From an uncultured Flavobacteriaceae bacterium (GTDB lineage Bacteria; Bacteroidota; Bacteroidia; Flavobacteriales; Flavobacteriaceae): a stretch of DNA of 64,000 nt. The translations under genes were made by a program, and so were the position numbers. Positions 28,239 to 37,539 of this stretch are shown piece after piece. The notes under the pieces were generated by a model. That model was not told where the DNA came from, did not search any database, and saw only the letters and a list, made by a program, of their open reading frames with translations. The first letter of the stretch is position 1, and the number at the start of each line of letters is the position of its first letter. The stretch lies in assembly GCA_947488435.1 (NCBI GenBank), contig CANKZG010000002.1, forward strand, positions 558,001-622,000. The letters are read 5' to 3'.

Positions 28239-29132
28239 TTATATCTCTAAAAATTCTTCCTCAAAACTAGAGATAAAATCGTGCATGTATTTTTTATGAC
28301 GTTGTTTTTTCTGAACCACCAAATAGTGTTTTCGTTTTAAGCCATTTTTTCCAATACGTTTAAACGCTAACTCTTTAGATAATTTAAAAGAACTTAATTG
28401 CCACTTAGGAGCACACATGATTCCCATATTTGCGTTGATCATAGACAATGTAATTTCAGTAAACGGAATGGCAGAAATTTTAATGGGATATATCCCATTT
28501 GGTTTTAGAAAATGTTCATATACGGCTACTCCTTCTAATGGAAAAGAGTTGATCAACAAATGTATGTTAGAAAAATCACCTGCTTCCAAATGGTCCAAAT
28601 TATTGAGGTGATTTTCTTTGTGTACCACTGCAAAAATCTCATCTTCGAATACTTTTATACTTTCCAAGTCTTCAGAAGTAGGTTTTGAGGTTACAATAGC
28701 AAGATCTATTTCATTTGACAATACTTGGGAGATAGTTTGGTGCGTGGCACCAAGGGCAAAATCTATCGTAATTTCTGGATAGAGCATACCCATTTTCTGA
28801 ACAAACTTAGGAATACCATGAAAAAAGGATTGGCATTCAGCACTCAACTTTATAGAACCTTTTGAACCTTCTTTAATATGTTTAATCGCACTAAAACCTT
28901 CATCCATAGCGCTGAATAGTTTGTTCGCTAATTTATACAGTTCTGTACCTTCTTGCGTTAATTCCCACTTATTCCTAGTTCTGTTAAAAACCTTAAAACC
29001 TAACCGCCCTTCCAAATCACGTAATTGATGACTTAAGGCCGACTGGGTTAAAAAAAGTCGTTCTGTAGCATTAGCAATACTACCTTCCTCCACTATGGTT
29101 TTTATAAGTTTAAAATATTTTAATTCCATCAT
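28239..29132 (-). CDS. LysR-family transcriptional regulator
   Basis: 297 residues. N-terminal winged HTH (LKTIVEEGSIANATERLFLT, SALSHQLRDLEGRLGFKVF) and a LysR substrate-binding domain from ~90 (GSIKLSAECQSFFHGIPKF, NEIDLAIVTSK). Divergent from the Asp/Glu racemase gene at 29259 with 126 bp between the starts, the usual arrangement for LysR control of an adjacent target. The effector may be an amino acid, but that is inference. Confidence 0.92.
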   Translation of the reverse strand: MMELKYFKLIKTIVEEGSIANATERLFLTQSALSHQLRDLEGRLGFKVFNRTRNKWELTQEGTELYKLANKLFSAMDEGFSAIKHIKEGSKGSIKLSAECQSFFHGIPKFVQKMGMLYPEITIDFALGATHQTISQVLSNEIDLAIVTSKPTSEDLESIKVFEDEIFAVVHKENHLNNLDHLEAGDFSNIHLLINSFPLEGVAVYEHFLKPNGIYPIKISAIPFTEITLSMINANMGIMCAPKWQLSSFKLSKELAFKRIGKNGLKRKHYLVVQKKQRHKKYMHDFISSFEEEFLEI

Positions 29133-29258
29133 TCAAAGATACAATACTACATAAATCAGTCTAGTTGAAAATTCCTCAATTATGGCCTCAAAAGGATTCA
29201 ATTGGAGTTGTCCTAAAGCACATAAATCATCTATAATTTTAATGAAAACAAATAAATT

Positions 29259-29975
29259 ATGAAAACAATAGGATTAATAGGAGGAATGGGTTGGGAATCA
29301 TCCAAACTATATTACGATCGAATTAATAAAGAAGTAAACCAAGTTTTAGGAGGCTCGCACTCGGCTAAGGTAATTCTGGTGTCCGTCGATTTTGCCGAAA
29401 TAGAAAAGCTAACCTTTCAAAACGATTGGAAACGCATTGGAAATGTGGTTGCAAACAGTGCCAAACAATTAGAAAGGGCAGGAGCAGATATTGTAGTGTT
29501 ATGTACAAATTTAATTCATATGGTGAGTGAACAAATAACAAATGAAATCTCAATTCCTTTTTTACACATTGCAGATGTCACCGGAAAAGCGATCCAAAAG
29601 CAACACCTAAAAAAGGTACTCCTTTTAGGAACCAAATACACCATGGAGAAAGACTTTTATACTAAAATCCTGAAAGCATCTTATGGTTTAAAGGTTGTAA
29701 TACCTAACAAAAAGGATAGAGATAATATTAATGAGATTATCTATACCGAATTGCTAAAAGGAATATTTACAGCAAATTCAAGACAAAGCACTTTAAAGAT
29801 TATTGAAAAAGCACAACTGCTAGGAGTGGAGGGAGTGATTTTAGGATGTACAGAATTACCTATGCTTTTGGATGGGAGCGACCTTCGCATCCCCACATTT
29901 GATACAGGAAAAATTCATGTACATGCGGCAATTGAATGGAGTTTGAAGAGTTTATCGACAACCACGCCGCACTAA
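29259..29975 (+). CDS. Aspartate/glutamate racemase family protein
   Basis: 238 residues of the Asp/Glu/hydantoin racemase superfamily. It shows IGLIGGMGWESSKLYYDRIN at the N-terminus and the two active-site Cys in VVLCTNLIHM (Cys82) and ILGCTELPML (Cys197). It is the length of PLP-independent aspartate or broad-specificity amino acid racemases. Divergent from a LysR gene and followed after 34 bp by a LamG protein. Next to serine hydrolases whose relatives cleave D-amino-acid peptides, a role in D-amino acid turnover is possible. Confidence 0.9.
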   Translation: MKTIGLIGGMGWESSKLYYDRINKEVNQVLGGSHSAKVILVSVDFAEIEKLTFQNDWKRIGNVVANSAKQLERAGADIVVLCTNLIHMVSEQITNEISIPFLHIADVTGKAIQKQHLKKVLLLGTKYTMEKDFYTKILKASYGLKVVIPNKKDRDNINEIIYTELLKGIFTANSRQSTLKIIEKAQLLGVEGVILGCTELPMLLDGSDLRIPTFDTGKIHVHAAIEWSLKSLSTTTPH

Positions 29976-30009
29976 AACTTAAATATTTTTAAACTTAAAT
30001 CAAAACGTA

Positions 30010-30873
30010 ATGAAAACAAACGTACTATTATACATTGCTGCAATAGTTATTTTACAAATTCCCAATATTAGTTTTTCACAAAACAAAGCCTTAGAAGATC
30101 ATATCCTTTTTTACAGTTCTTTCGACGGGAAGGTATCTGCCGATATAGCACATGGAGATGCCATGATATACACTGCCGAAAACTATGAAAAAGGTGCCTA
30201 TGCAAAAGCTGGCTTAAACGATCCTAATGTAGTTTTGGCAAAACGAAAAGGTCTTATAGGCGATGCTATTCATTTTAAAGCAGCAAAAACAGCTGCAATT
30301 TTTTATAAAGCATACAAAAATGTAGGCTACAGCGAGACATTCTGGAATGGAACCATATCTTTTTGGTTGCGATTAGATCCCAACAAAACACTAGCACCCG
30401 GCTATTGCGATCCCATATGTATTACAGATTCTAAATGGAGTGATGCTGGTTTATGGGTAGATTTTACTGATCATGATCCAAGAAAATTTAGATTAGGAGC
30501 GATGGGAGATATTGCTGTTTGGGATCCTAATGGGGATAGCGACGAGACAGATTGGAACAAGCGTACGGTTACCGTAGACCCTTCTCCATTTCGATCTGAA
30601 ACATGGACGCATGTTGCTATAGTTTTTTCAAAAGTAAATACAGCAAAACCTAATTTTCAATTGTATCTGAATGGTACATTCATGGGAGAAATAAAGGGTG
30701 TAAATGATCCGTTTACATGGGTAGCTGAAAACGGAAAAATCATGCTCGGTCTTGGCTATATTGGATTTATGGATGAATTAGCCGTTTTTGATAAACCTCT
30801 AGATCGCACGGAAGTAAGAACTGTTTTTGAATTAAAAGGGGGGATAAAAACGTTATTCAATAATCAGAAATAA
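30010..30873 (+). CDS. Secreted LamG-domain (concanavalin-like) protein
   Basis: Signal peptide ending NISFSQN, then a single jelly-roll domain: HILFYSSFDGKVSAD, GTISFWLRLDPNK, ETWTHVAIVFSK, FQLYLNGTFMGEIKG, GFMDELAVFDKPLDRTEV. This is the LamG/concanavalin-like fold common in Bacteroidota exported proteins that bind glycans or other ligands. No catalytic domain. Likely co-transcribed with the racemase gene. Confidence 0.82.
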   Translation: MKTNVLLYIAAIVILQIPNISFSQNKALEDHILFYSSFDGKVSADIAHGDAMIYTAENYEKGAYAKAGLNDPNVVLAKRKGLIGDAIHFKAAKTAAIFYKAYKNVGYSETFWNGTISFWLRLDPNKTLAPGYCDPICITDSKWSDAGLWVDFTDHDPRKFRLGAMGDIAVWDPNGDSDETDWNKRTVTVDPSPFRSETWTHVAIVFSKVNTAKPNFQLYLNGTFMGEIKGVNDPFTWVAENGKIMLGLGYIGFMDELAVFDKPLDRTEVRTVFELKGGIKTLFNNQK

Positions 30874-30915
30874 AAACGAACACTGAAACCGTTTGCGCTA
30901 GCGGCTGGTTTCTTT

Positions 30916-30979
30916 GAGCAGTTCATTAAACCGTAGAGCAGTTGACAAAGTTTACATTGAATTCAAGAAAAAAAAATAC
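30916..30979 (+). promoter_or_regulatory. Direct-repeat promoter element, copy 3
   Basis: GAGCAGTT at 30916-30923 and 30936-30943 (20 bp apart), with AAAAATAC at 30972-30979. Identical distances to copies 1 and 2, although the flanks upstream of the repeats differ. It is 119 bp upstream of the PD40 gene at 31098 and the three-hydrolase run behind it. Confidence 0.62.
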
Positions 30980-31097
30980 AAATTTTAACAGGTGAAAAGG
31001 AATGAAAATACATAGAAACTGATAAGGGGATTTATTACAAATCATTTTGAATACGGATCACAAAAATGATATGCAAAAAAGGATAACGGATAAAAAC

Positions 31098-32102
31098 ATG
31101 AAAACAATAGCGCACTCTTCTAAGAACATAAGGTTTATAAAAATCTTTACTATTTCGACTTTTCTGCTTATTTCTATGACTGCCTGTCAGTATAATAAAA
31201 CATCAAATTTGGCCTTGCTCAGCAGTCCAATTCCAACAGATACCCCATTGATTTTTGCGCCAGGTATCATTTCAATTGAGGATCATGCTTCTGCATCGAT
31301 AACATTTAATTCTGATATAACGGAACTGGTTTTAAACCATAGAAAGCAAGGTAAAAATTACAACCTCTATACCATGAAATTAATTGATGGCAAATGGTCA
31401 AATCTAGCACTGGCACCTTTTTCTACCAATTTAGAGGATTTGGATTTTCATCCTCGCTTTACTTCAAAAGGAGACCGCTTATATTTTGGAAGCACAAGAC
31501 CTATAAGTGATACGATGAAAACATCAAATGGACGTAGAAGGTTGCATCAATGGTATGTTGATAAAAATGAAAATGGGGATTGGGGTGCGCCTATTCTAAT
31601 GGGGCAACCATTTAAAGATAGGTACGTTATGGGAGCGATACCATCAGAAAATGGGAATCTGTTTTTTACTTCTGGTACTAGGACTGAAGAAGAGGGTATT
31701 TATTATGCCATCAATCGGAATGGTCGGTATGATACTATTGAGCGAATGGGCGATGTTATCAATACCAATGGTAAGTTTATTGCGCATCCCTACATTGCTC
31801 CAGACGAAAGCTATCTTATTTACGATTCTGAAAAAGCTACAGAACCAAATAATACCGATTTGTTTATCAGCTTTAATATCGATGGTACCTGGTCAAAATC
31901 GTATAGTCTAGGACCTAAAATAAACACGAAACTAGCGGATGGTTCGGGTACGGTCTCCCCAGATGGGAAATATCTTTTCTTCTCCAGAAGTGAAAAGAAA
32001 ACAAAAGAAGATGGCAGTACGTATTGGGTATCAACGATGTATTGGACAGATTTTGTAAAGCTAAAAAGAGAAATTCTTGATAACATAAACAATAATGAAT
32101 AA
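31098..32102 (+). CDS. PD40 beta-propeller lipoprotein, diverged member
   Basis: Lipobox LISMTACQ. The opening signature is shortened to DTPLIFAPGIISIED, without GQKPPG, but the blades are typical: [56 protein letters not shown]. Its TAA overlaps the ATG of the next gene by one base (TAATG), indicating translational coupling with the hydrolase. The ATG at 31098 starts the best signal peptide; 31071 and a TTG at 31047 are alternatives. It is the first gene behind promoter element copy 3. Confidence 0.78.
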   Translation: MKTIAHSSKNIRFIKIFTISTFLLISMTACQYNKTSNLALLSSPIPTDTPLIFAPGIISIEDHASASITFNSDITELVLNHRKQGKNYNLYTMKLIDGKWSNLALAPFSTNLEDLDFHPRFTSKGDRLYFGSTRPISDTMKTSNGRRRLHQWYVDKNENGDWGAPILMGQPFKDRYVMGAIPSENGNLFFTSGTRTEEEGIYYAINRNGRYDTIERMGDVINTNGKFIAHPYIAPDESYLIYDSEKATEPNNTDLFISFNIDGTWSKSYSLGPKINTKLADGSGTVSPDGKYLFFSRSEKKTKEDGSTYWVSTMYWTDFVKLKREILDNINNNE

Positions 32103-33334
32103 TGGCGGTAAGTAATTGGAATTTAAGTGCCAGAAAGAAACATATAATAGGATTAACACTGCTATGCGTGCTATCGCTCAATACCGTCTTTGCGCAACAT
32201 GATAATGGAAATAAAGCACCGGAAGCTACTACCACTGAAATTGCCGGTTCGTTTCGGGATATTCCACATCTCGAAGAAGCCTTTATCAATGCAGCACCTG
32301 CCAATAGAGAAGACGGTATTTCTGTGGGCGAATTGGGTGTTGATGGGGGCGATAAAGAGATGATTCTTAGGTTGGCTCGAAGTATTGCTAGGAATCAATA
32401 TGGTGCTTTCAACAGTTTTCTCATTGCTCATAAGGATAAGCTCTTGTTTGAATCTTATTATTCCCGCGGTCGTATCAATCTACCACATCCACAAGCGTCA
32501 GCGACGAAAACGTACACAGGTCTGGCACTTGGTCGTGCAATCCAGTTGGGTTACCTAACTATGGAAGATTTGGACAAACCTTTGGTAAGTTTCTTGAAAG
32601 ATCTGGATCCATCAAAATTTGTCGAAGGTATAGCGAATACGACCTTACATCAGGCATTGACGATGACTACAGGTATTCAAGTCAGCGGCGAAAATCGGGA
32701 AAAAATGCAAAAAAACCCGGAAAAATTAAAAGGGCAGGGAGAAGTTCAAGCCCTCTTTGAGCATAGTAACCCTATTACGCCAGAGTCAAAAGTGTTTCGC
32801 TATAGCTCTGGACCGGCATTAGTGATGCAAGTAATTGATGCGATTGTACCGGGAACGGCTAAAGATTTTCTAAAAAAAGAATTCCTAGACAAACTAGGCA
32901 TCGTTAATTATAAGTGGCCAGATGCCCCTAGTGGACTGCCACAATCTGGATGGCGCACCAGTATAACATCGCGAGACATGGTTAAAATTGGAATGTTAGC
33001 CTTAAATAAGGGTAAATGGAAAGAGGAACAACTGATCCCCGAAGCATTTATCGCTAAAGCAACCAGCAGGATTAACTATACCAAGGATAATGCGGTTTAC
33101 TTTGGGGGTTGTAACGGTGTCTCCAATGAAGGATATGGTTATTTATGGTGGAATGCAGATTTAAAAGTTGGTAATAAAAGTTATTTCACTGCAAATGCCC
33201 AGGGTGGTGGGGGTCAGTTTATCATTTTAATTGAAGCGCTTGATCTAGTAGTTGTGGCTACGGCCAGCAGTCGTCACCCCGTTACCCTGAGAATGACCAG
33301 AGAGATAATTTTACCAGCTTTCATGGAACGGTAA
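32102..33334 (+). CDS. Secreted serine hydrolase (class C beta-lactamase family)
   Basis: Signal peptide (LSLNTVFAQ), then FRDIPHLEEAFINAAPANRE as in the paralogue at 17370. Active-site motif intact in HPQASATKTYTG (Ser133, Lys136). LTMTTGIQVS and VFRYSSGPALVMQ supply the Tyr, and AQGGGGQFIIL the Gly-rich third motif. Predicted active. Translationally coupled to the upstream PD40 gene, repeating the hydrolase plus propeller association seen at 17370-19420. Confidence 0.88.
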   Translation: MAVSNWNLSARKKHIIGLTLLCVLSLNTVFAQHDNGNKAPEATTTEIAGSFRDIPHLEEAFINAAPANREDGISVGELGVDGGDKEMILRLARSIARNQYGAFNSFLIAHKDKLLFESYYSRGRINLPHPQASATKTYTGLALGRAIQLGYLTMEDLDKPLVSFLKDLDPSKFVEGIANTTLHQALTMTTGIQVSGENREKMQKNPEKLKGQGEVQALFEHSNPITPESKVFRYSSGPALVMQVIDAIVPGTAKDFLKKEFLDKLGIVNYKWPDAPSGLPQSGWRTSITSRDMVKIGMLALNKGKWKEEQLIPEAFIAKATSRINYTKDNAVYFGGCNGVSNEGYGYLWWNADLKVGNKSYFTANAQGGGGQFIILIEALDLVVVATASSRHPVTLRMTREIILPAFMER

Positions 33335-33426
33335 TTTAAGATACTAACCAATAAAGAGTTGAAACATTTCAATTAAAATATAACATATTCCTTTTACAGT
33401 CAATCCTTCAAATTAGATAAATAACT

Positions 33427-35268
33427 ATGAAAAATAGCATCTCATTGCTCTTCATCATCATTCTTTTTCAATCCAGTGCAAGTCAATCAAAGCCCGATGG
33501 CAACGCTGATTTAAGAAAAAAAGTAGAAACAGGTCTTACAACGCAGGTATATATCGCTGGGGATGCTACCTGGTCTATAGAAGAGCGTATGAAACACTAT
33601 GGCGTTCCGGGCGCTAGTATTGCGGTCATAAAAGACGGTAAAATTGCGTGGACCAAAGGGTATGGGGTGATGGATAAAGAAAATAACATTCCCGTAACCA
33701 ACGAAACGCTTTTCCAGGCATCTGCATTGAGTATTCCTGTTACGGCCTTCGGTGCATTGCGTCTTGTAGAACAGAATAAAGTGGCATTAGATGAAAACAT
33801 TAATAGTTACTTAAAATCTTGGAAAGTGCCAGAAAATGAATTTACGAAAGAAAAGAAGGTTACCATAAGAAACCTTTTAAATCATTCTGCTGGAATATTT
33901 CCTATTTTTCTTAATAACGGCGGGTTTCATACCGATGAAAAAATTCCAACATTAGTAGAGACCTTAAATGGAATTTATCCTGCTAAAAACGAAGCGGTAA
34001 CTGTGAATAAAGAACCTGGTAAAAGTGTTCGTTTTGCCTATACCAGCTTTGCACCTATTCAACAAATGATGCTGGATGTTGAAGGGAAAGCCTTCCCAGC
34101 ACTTATGGATGAACTGGTGTTACAGCCTTTAGGAATGAACCATAGTACGTTTAATCAATCACTTTCTCCAAAACAAATAGCCAAAGCAGCAACAGCTTAT
34201 GTAAAAGATGGTTCTATGGTAAAAGGTAGACGAAATATCTACCCTACAATGGCTGTATTTGGTTTATGGACAACTGCCGAAGACTATGCAAAATTTATTA
34301 CCAACATACAGCAAACTTCATTGGGTAAGCCTACTAAGGGATTATCAAAAGAGTTAACAACACTCATGGGTAAACCACAATATGGAGTACATATTGCAAG
34401 TGGGCAGGGCACAATTGGCTTAGGATTTCAACTTCAGAATAGAAGTGATGAAATCTACTTGCGACATCACGGAACAAATGAAGGTTTTTATGCTGAAGTT
34501 ATGGCGCATCGAGACAAAGGCTATGGGGTAGTAGTGATGACTAACTCCAATTTTCCAGCATTTAATGCCGAGGTTATTCGTGCCGTTGCCAAGGTGTACG
34601 AATGGGATCGTTTTGTTCCTATTTATAAAAAAATGGAAGTGGAAGCGTCTTTAAGAGCTAAAATTGTGGGTAGGTATATATTTAATGGTAGGGTTGTTGA
34701 AATTTTTGAAAAAGATAAGCAACTGTTGTATAAAAATATAACTAGAGTGCAAGCAGAAGAACTTGTCAAAGTTTCGGACAGTAGTTTTGTAAGAAGAAAT
34801 TCTACGCTATCGATCCAATTCAAGCCAACTGCTGAAAATGAAACACTCAATTTGCAATATGTTGATAGTGACAATGGGAGAATACTAGCAACTTTTGTGA
34901 AGATGAATGCTGATCAAAAAGAACCTATGGAATTCCTTTTGGAAGGGGATTTTGAAAAAGCCCTCCAAGCCTATAGAACCGTACTCAAACGTAACGCTAA
35001 TTATTATACGGCTACTGAAAATTACTTAAAAGATCTTGGAGATAATATGTTTATCACTCAGAATAGAATACAATTGGCACGAGACATTTATAAAGTGAAT
35101 ACGATACTCTATCCCAATAGTTTCAAAGTATATGAAGATTATGGGAAGGTCTGCAGCGCATTAGGAGAAATTGATCTGGCTATTGAAAATTACTCCAAAT
35201 CCTTGGAATTAAATCCTCAAAATAATAGAGCAAAGCGTATGCTTGAAGAACTACAAAAAAAAGAATAA
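33427..35268 (+). CDS. Beta-lactamase-like serine hydrolase pseudoenzyme with C-terminal TPR
   Basis: Close paralogue of the gene at 810 over its full length: same signal region, HYGVPGASIAVI, LNHSAGI, FAYTSFAPIQQ, HHGTNEGFYAEV, and a TPR tail ending YSKSLELNPQNNRAK. At the active-site position the sequence is FQASALSIPVTA, with Ala100 for Ser and Ile103 for Lys. Because both paralogues stay open and conserved over more than 600 residues while sharing the loss, the change is probably functional and predates the duplication. It lies in a run of hydrolases behind promoter element copy 3. Confidence 0.85.
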   Translation: MKNSISLLFIIILFQSSASQSKPDGNADLRKKVETGLTTQVYIAGDATWSIEERMKHYGVPGASIAVIKDGKIAWTKGYGVMDKENNIPVTNETLFQASALSIPVTAFGALRLVEQNKVALDENINSYLKSWKVPENEFTKEKKVTIRNLLNHSAGIFPIFLNNGGFHTDEKIPTLVETLNGIYPAKNEAVTVNKEPGKSVRFAYTSFAPIQQMMLDVEGKAFPALMDELVLQPLGMNHSTFNQSLSPKQIAKAATAYVKDGSMVKGRRNIYPTMAVFGLWTTAEDYAKFITNIQQTSLGKPTKGLSKELTTLMGKPQYGVHIASGQGTIGLGFQLQNRSDEIYLRHHGTNEGFYAEVMAHRDKGYGVVVMTNSNFPAFNAEVIRAVAKVYEWDRFVPIYKKMEVEASLRAKIVGRYIFNGRVVEIFEKDKQLLYKNITRVQAEELVKVSDSSFVRRNSTLSIQFKPTAENETLNLQYVDSDNGRILATFVKMNADQKEPMEFLLEGDFEKALQAYRTVLKRNANYYTATENYLKDLGDNMFITQNRIQLARDIYKVNTILYPNSFKVYEDYGKVCSALGEIDLAIENYSKSLELNPQNNRAKRMLEELQKKE

Positions 35269-35337
35269 AACGAGCGTTCATTCTTCAGGTAGGTTTCATT
35301 ATTTCAATGCTATTAAATCATTATAACCAATATTACG

Positions 35338-36441
35338 ATGAAGCGCATACACACATCTCTTTTCACTTTCGTACTAAGCATTCTTTTACTGCTGAGCTGT
35401 AGGCCAAGCAAACAAAAAACCGAACATAAAGCTGATTCCTTACAGGAAGAACCAAATTTTTCAAGTTTTGACCAATATTTTAATAATCTCGAGAATTTTA
35501 GCGGAAATGTACTAGTGGCCATACATGGGAAACCTATTTATGAAAAAAGTTATGGTTATGCCAACAGAGAGCTAAACGTCAAGAACACTGCAAAAACGAA
35601 GTTTCGAATAGGTTCTGTAACCAAGCAGTTTACCGCTATGGCTATTATGATACTGCAAGAGCAAGGGAAACTGAAGGTTACGGATAAACTTTCAGTTCAC
35701 CTTCCTGATGTACCAGAAATCTGGAAAGACATCACCATTCAACAATTGTTAACGCATACCTCTGGCATTATGCACGCATGGGCACTGGAAGGGTTTGGAA
35801 CGCATATGATGCTTTATACCCCTATTGAGGACATTATTGAGAAATTTAAAGCTCAACCGCTGGTTGGAGCTCCTGGAGAAAAATTTGAATATAGTGGAAC
35901 AGGCTATTTTATCTTATCCGCGCTTATTGAAAAGGTTTCTGGACAATTGTATGAGAATTTTTTGAAAGAGGAACTATTTGATAAAATTGGAATGACAAAC
36001 ACTGGAGCAGATGTGCCGGATTTGATCATACCTAATAGGGCATCGGGCTATGTTACCGATAGCACCGGAACTTACAACGCCACATTTATATACATGCCTA
36101 TACTTACGGGGGGAGGAAATTTATATTCCACCACCAAAGATTTATTAAAATGGGACCAATCCTTCTATACCAACGCACTCATCTCAAAAGAATCGAAAGC
36201 GCAAATGTTTACAACGGAGCGCAATAATTACGCATACGGTTGGGGGGTAATCAAATCAGATTCCCTTTATCGGACAAGTCATGCCGGTGGCATTCCTGGC
36301 GGACGAGCTCGCATTGACCGATATCCCAATAAAGGCATTCTAGTTGTGGTTTTATCCAATAATGTACGAAATACTAGTCCAGAAGTCCGAGGGGATTTTT
36401 CGGAATTGGTTTTAGAAGAATTGGAAAAAATGGGGTATTAG
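35338..36441 (+). CDS. Serine hydrolase (class C beta-lactamase family) lipoprotein
   Basis: Lipobox ILLLLSCRPS. Canonical domain: GNVLVAIHGKPIYEKSYGYA, RIGSVTKQFTA (Ser93, Lys96), LLTHTSGI, FEYSGTGYFILS (Tyr185) and HAGGIPGG as third motif. All catalytic elements are present, so it is predicted active, in contrast to its neighbour at 33427. Last gene of the 31098-36441 run. Confidence 0.9.
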   Translation: MKRIHTSLFTFVLSILLLLSCRPSKQKTEHKADSLQEEPNFSSFDQYFNNLENFSGNVLVAIHGKPIYEKSYGYANRELNVKNTAKTKFRIGSVTKQFTAMAIMILQEQGKLKVTDKLSVHLPDVPEIWKDITIQQLLTHTSGIMHAWALEGFGTHMMLYTPIEDIIEKFKAQPLVGAPGEKFEYSGTGYFILSALIEKVSGQLYENFLKEELFDKIGMTNTGADVPDLIIPNRASGYVTDSTGTYNATFIYMPILTGGGNLYSTTKDLLKWDQSFYTNALISKESKAQMFTTERNNYAYGWGVIKSDSLYRTSHAGGIPGGRARIDRYPNKGILVVVLSNNVRNTSPEVRGDFSELVLEELEKMGY

Positions 36442-36703
36442 GGTTGCGCAAAAATCAATTATAACATGAGCTAGGAGGGGAGGGACCCCGAGAAATGAGT
36501 TGCATGCATTCCTTACTAATCGTGAATAAATTGTTAATGGAATGGGATAGAAGAGATCTATGCTATGTTAAAACCTTGTCAAAAGCCCTTATAATTTTCC
36601 ATATTTTTAGGTAATCCGTTATCTTCTGCAAAATAATAAATGACTCGTAGTTGTAACTTTGAGTAGCTTTTCATATCCACAATATTAATTTAAACACCAA
36701 ACT

Positions 36704-37267
36704 ATGAAATCTTTGAAAACAAAAATCTGCCTTTTTCTGTTTTTACTACCAATACTCTTATTGCAGGCGCAAGGGGAGCTAAAATCGGTTGAAGGTTATT
36801 CACCACAGATAGGCACGATGATTTATATGTTAGAAGATTTAAAAGATAGAATTACCCAAGAAGTTAAGGATTTAGACCAATCACAAACTGATTTCGAATA
36901 TGATACTGATGCCAATAGCATAGGCGCCTTGATCATGCATTTGGTGTCTACAGAATCCTATTATCAAGTAGCGACATTGGAGGGCCGAGAATGGACGGAA
37001 GAGGAGCTAAAGAAGTTTGGTGTTGCTGGCGAAATTAATACAAAAGTAAAAAGCATACTTAAAGGGAAACCGGTTGACTTTTATTTGGATTTATGGGAGG
37101 AAGTCCGCGAAAAAACCCTAAAGGGACTCAAAACCAAAGATGATGCTTGGTTTACATCAAATTTAGAAGAAGGGCTCAACAACCACTATATCTGGTACCA
37201 CGTCATGGAACATTCGGCCAACCACATGGGGCAAATTTTAACCATAAAGAACCGCTTGCCTAAATAA
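36704..37267 (+). CDS. DinB-like four-helix protein, exported
   Basis: 187 residues with an N-terminal signal peptide (LLLQAQGE) and a DinB/YfiT-like helical bundle. Likely metal-ligand positions are ALIMHLVSTESYY, HYIWYHVMEHSANHMGQI. Most DinB proteins are cytosolic, so export is slightly unusual but known in Bacteroidota. Monocistronic, with ~260-bp gaps on both sides in which I see nothing recognisable. Confidence 0.75.
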   Translation: MKSLKTKICLFLFLLPILLLQAQGELKSVEGYSPQIGTMIYMLEDLKDRITQEVKDLDQSQTDFEYDTDANSIGALIMHLVSTESYYQVATLEGREWTEEELKKFGVAGEINTKVKSILKGKPVDFYLDLWEEVREKTLKGLKTKDDAWFTSNLEEGLNNHYIWYHVMEHSANHMGQILTIKNRLPK

Positions 37268-37539
37268 AACCATAAGGTCGAAAAAAGGGTTGAATATAGT
37301 TCGATAATGAATAATTAAGAAAGTTGCTTTCAAAGCACCATAAGCACAGTATTCCAAGTTGTATTGGCAATGATGAAGATTGCTCAAAATAAAACTTCAT
37401 TGTAAAATGTTTAAATACATCAAATTGCCTTATCTATGAAAAGTTTCTTTCTATCTATCATTAGACACCTCCAAGCTACTAATTTTCATGTTTCCATATT
37501 AATATAATTTCTTTAAAGAAATTATTAATTCGAAGTAAC

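Noticed and set aside
31915-32304. 129-codon minus-strand frame
   Set aside because: Spans the junction of two well-supported plus-strand genes (PD40 and hydrolase) and has no motif.
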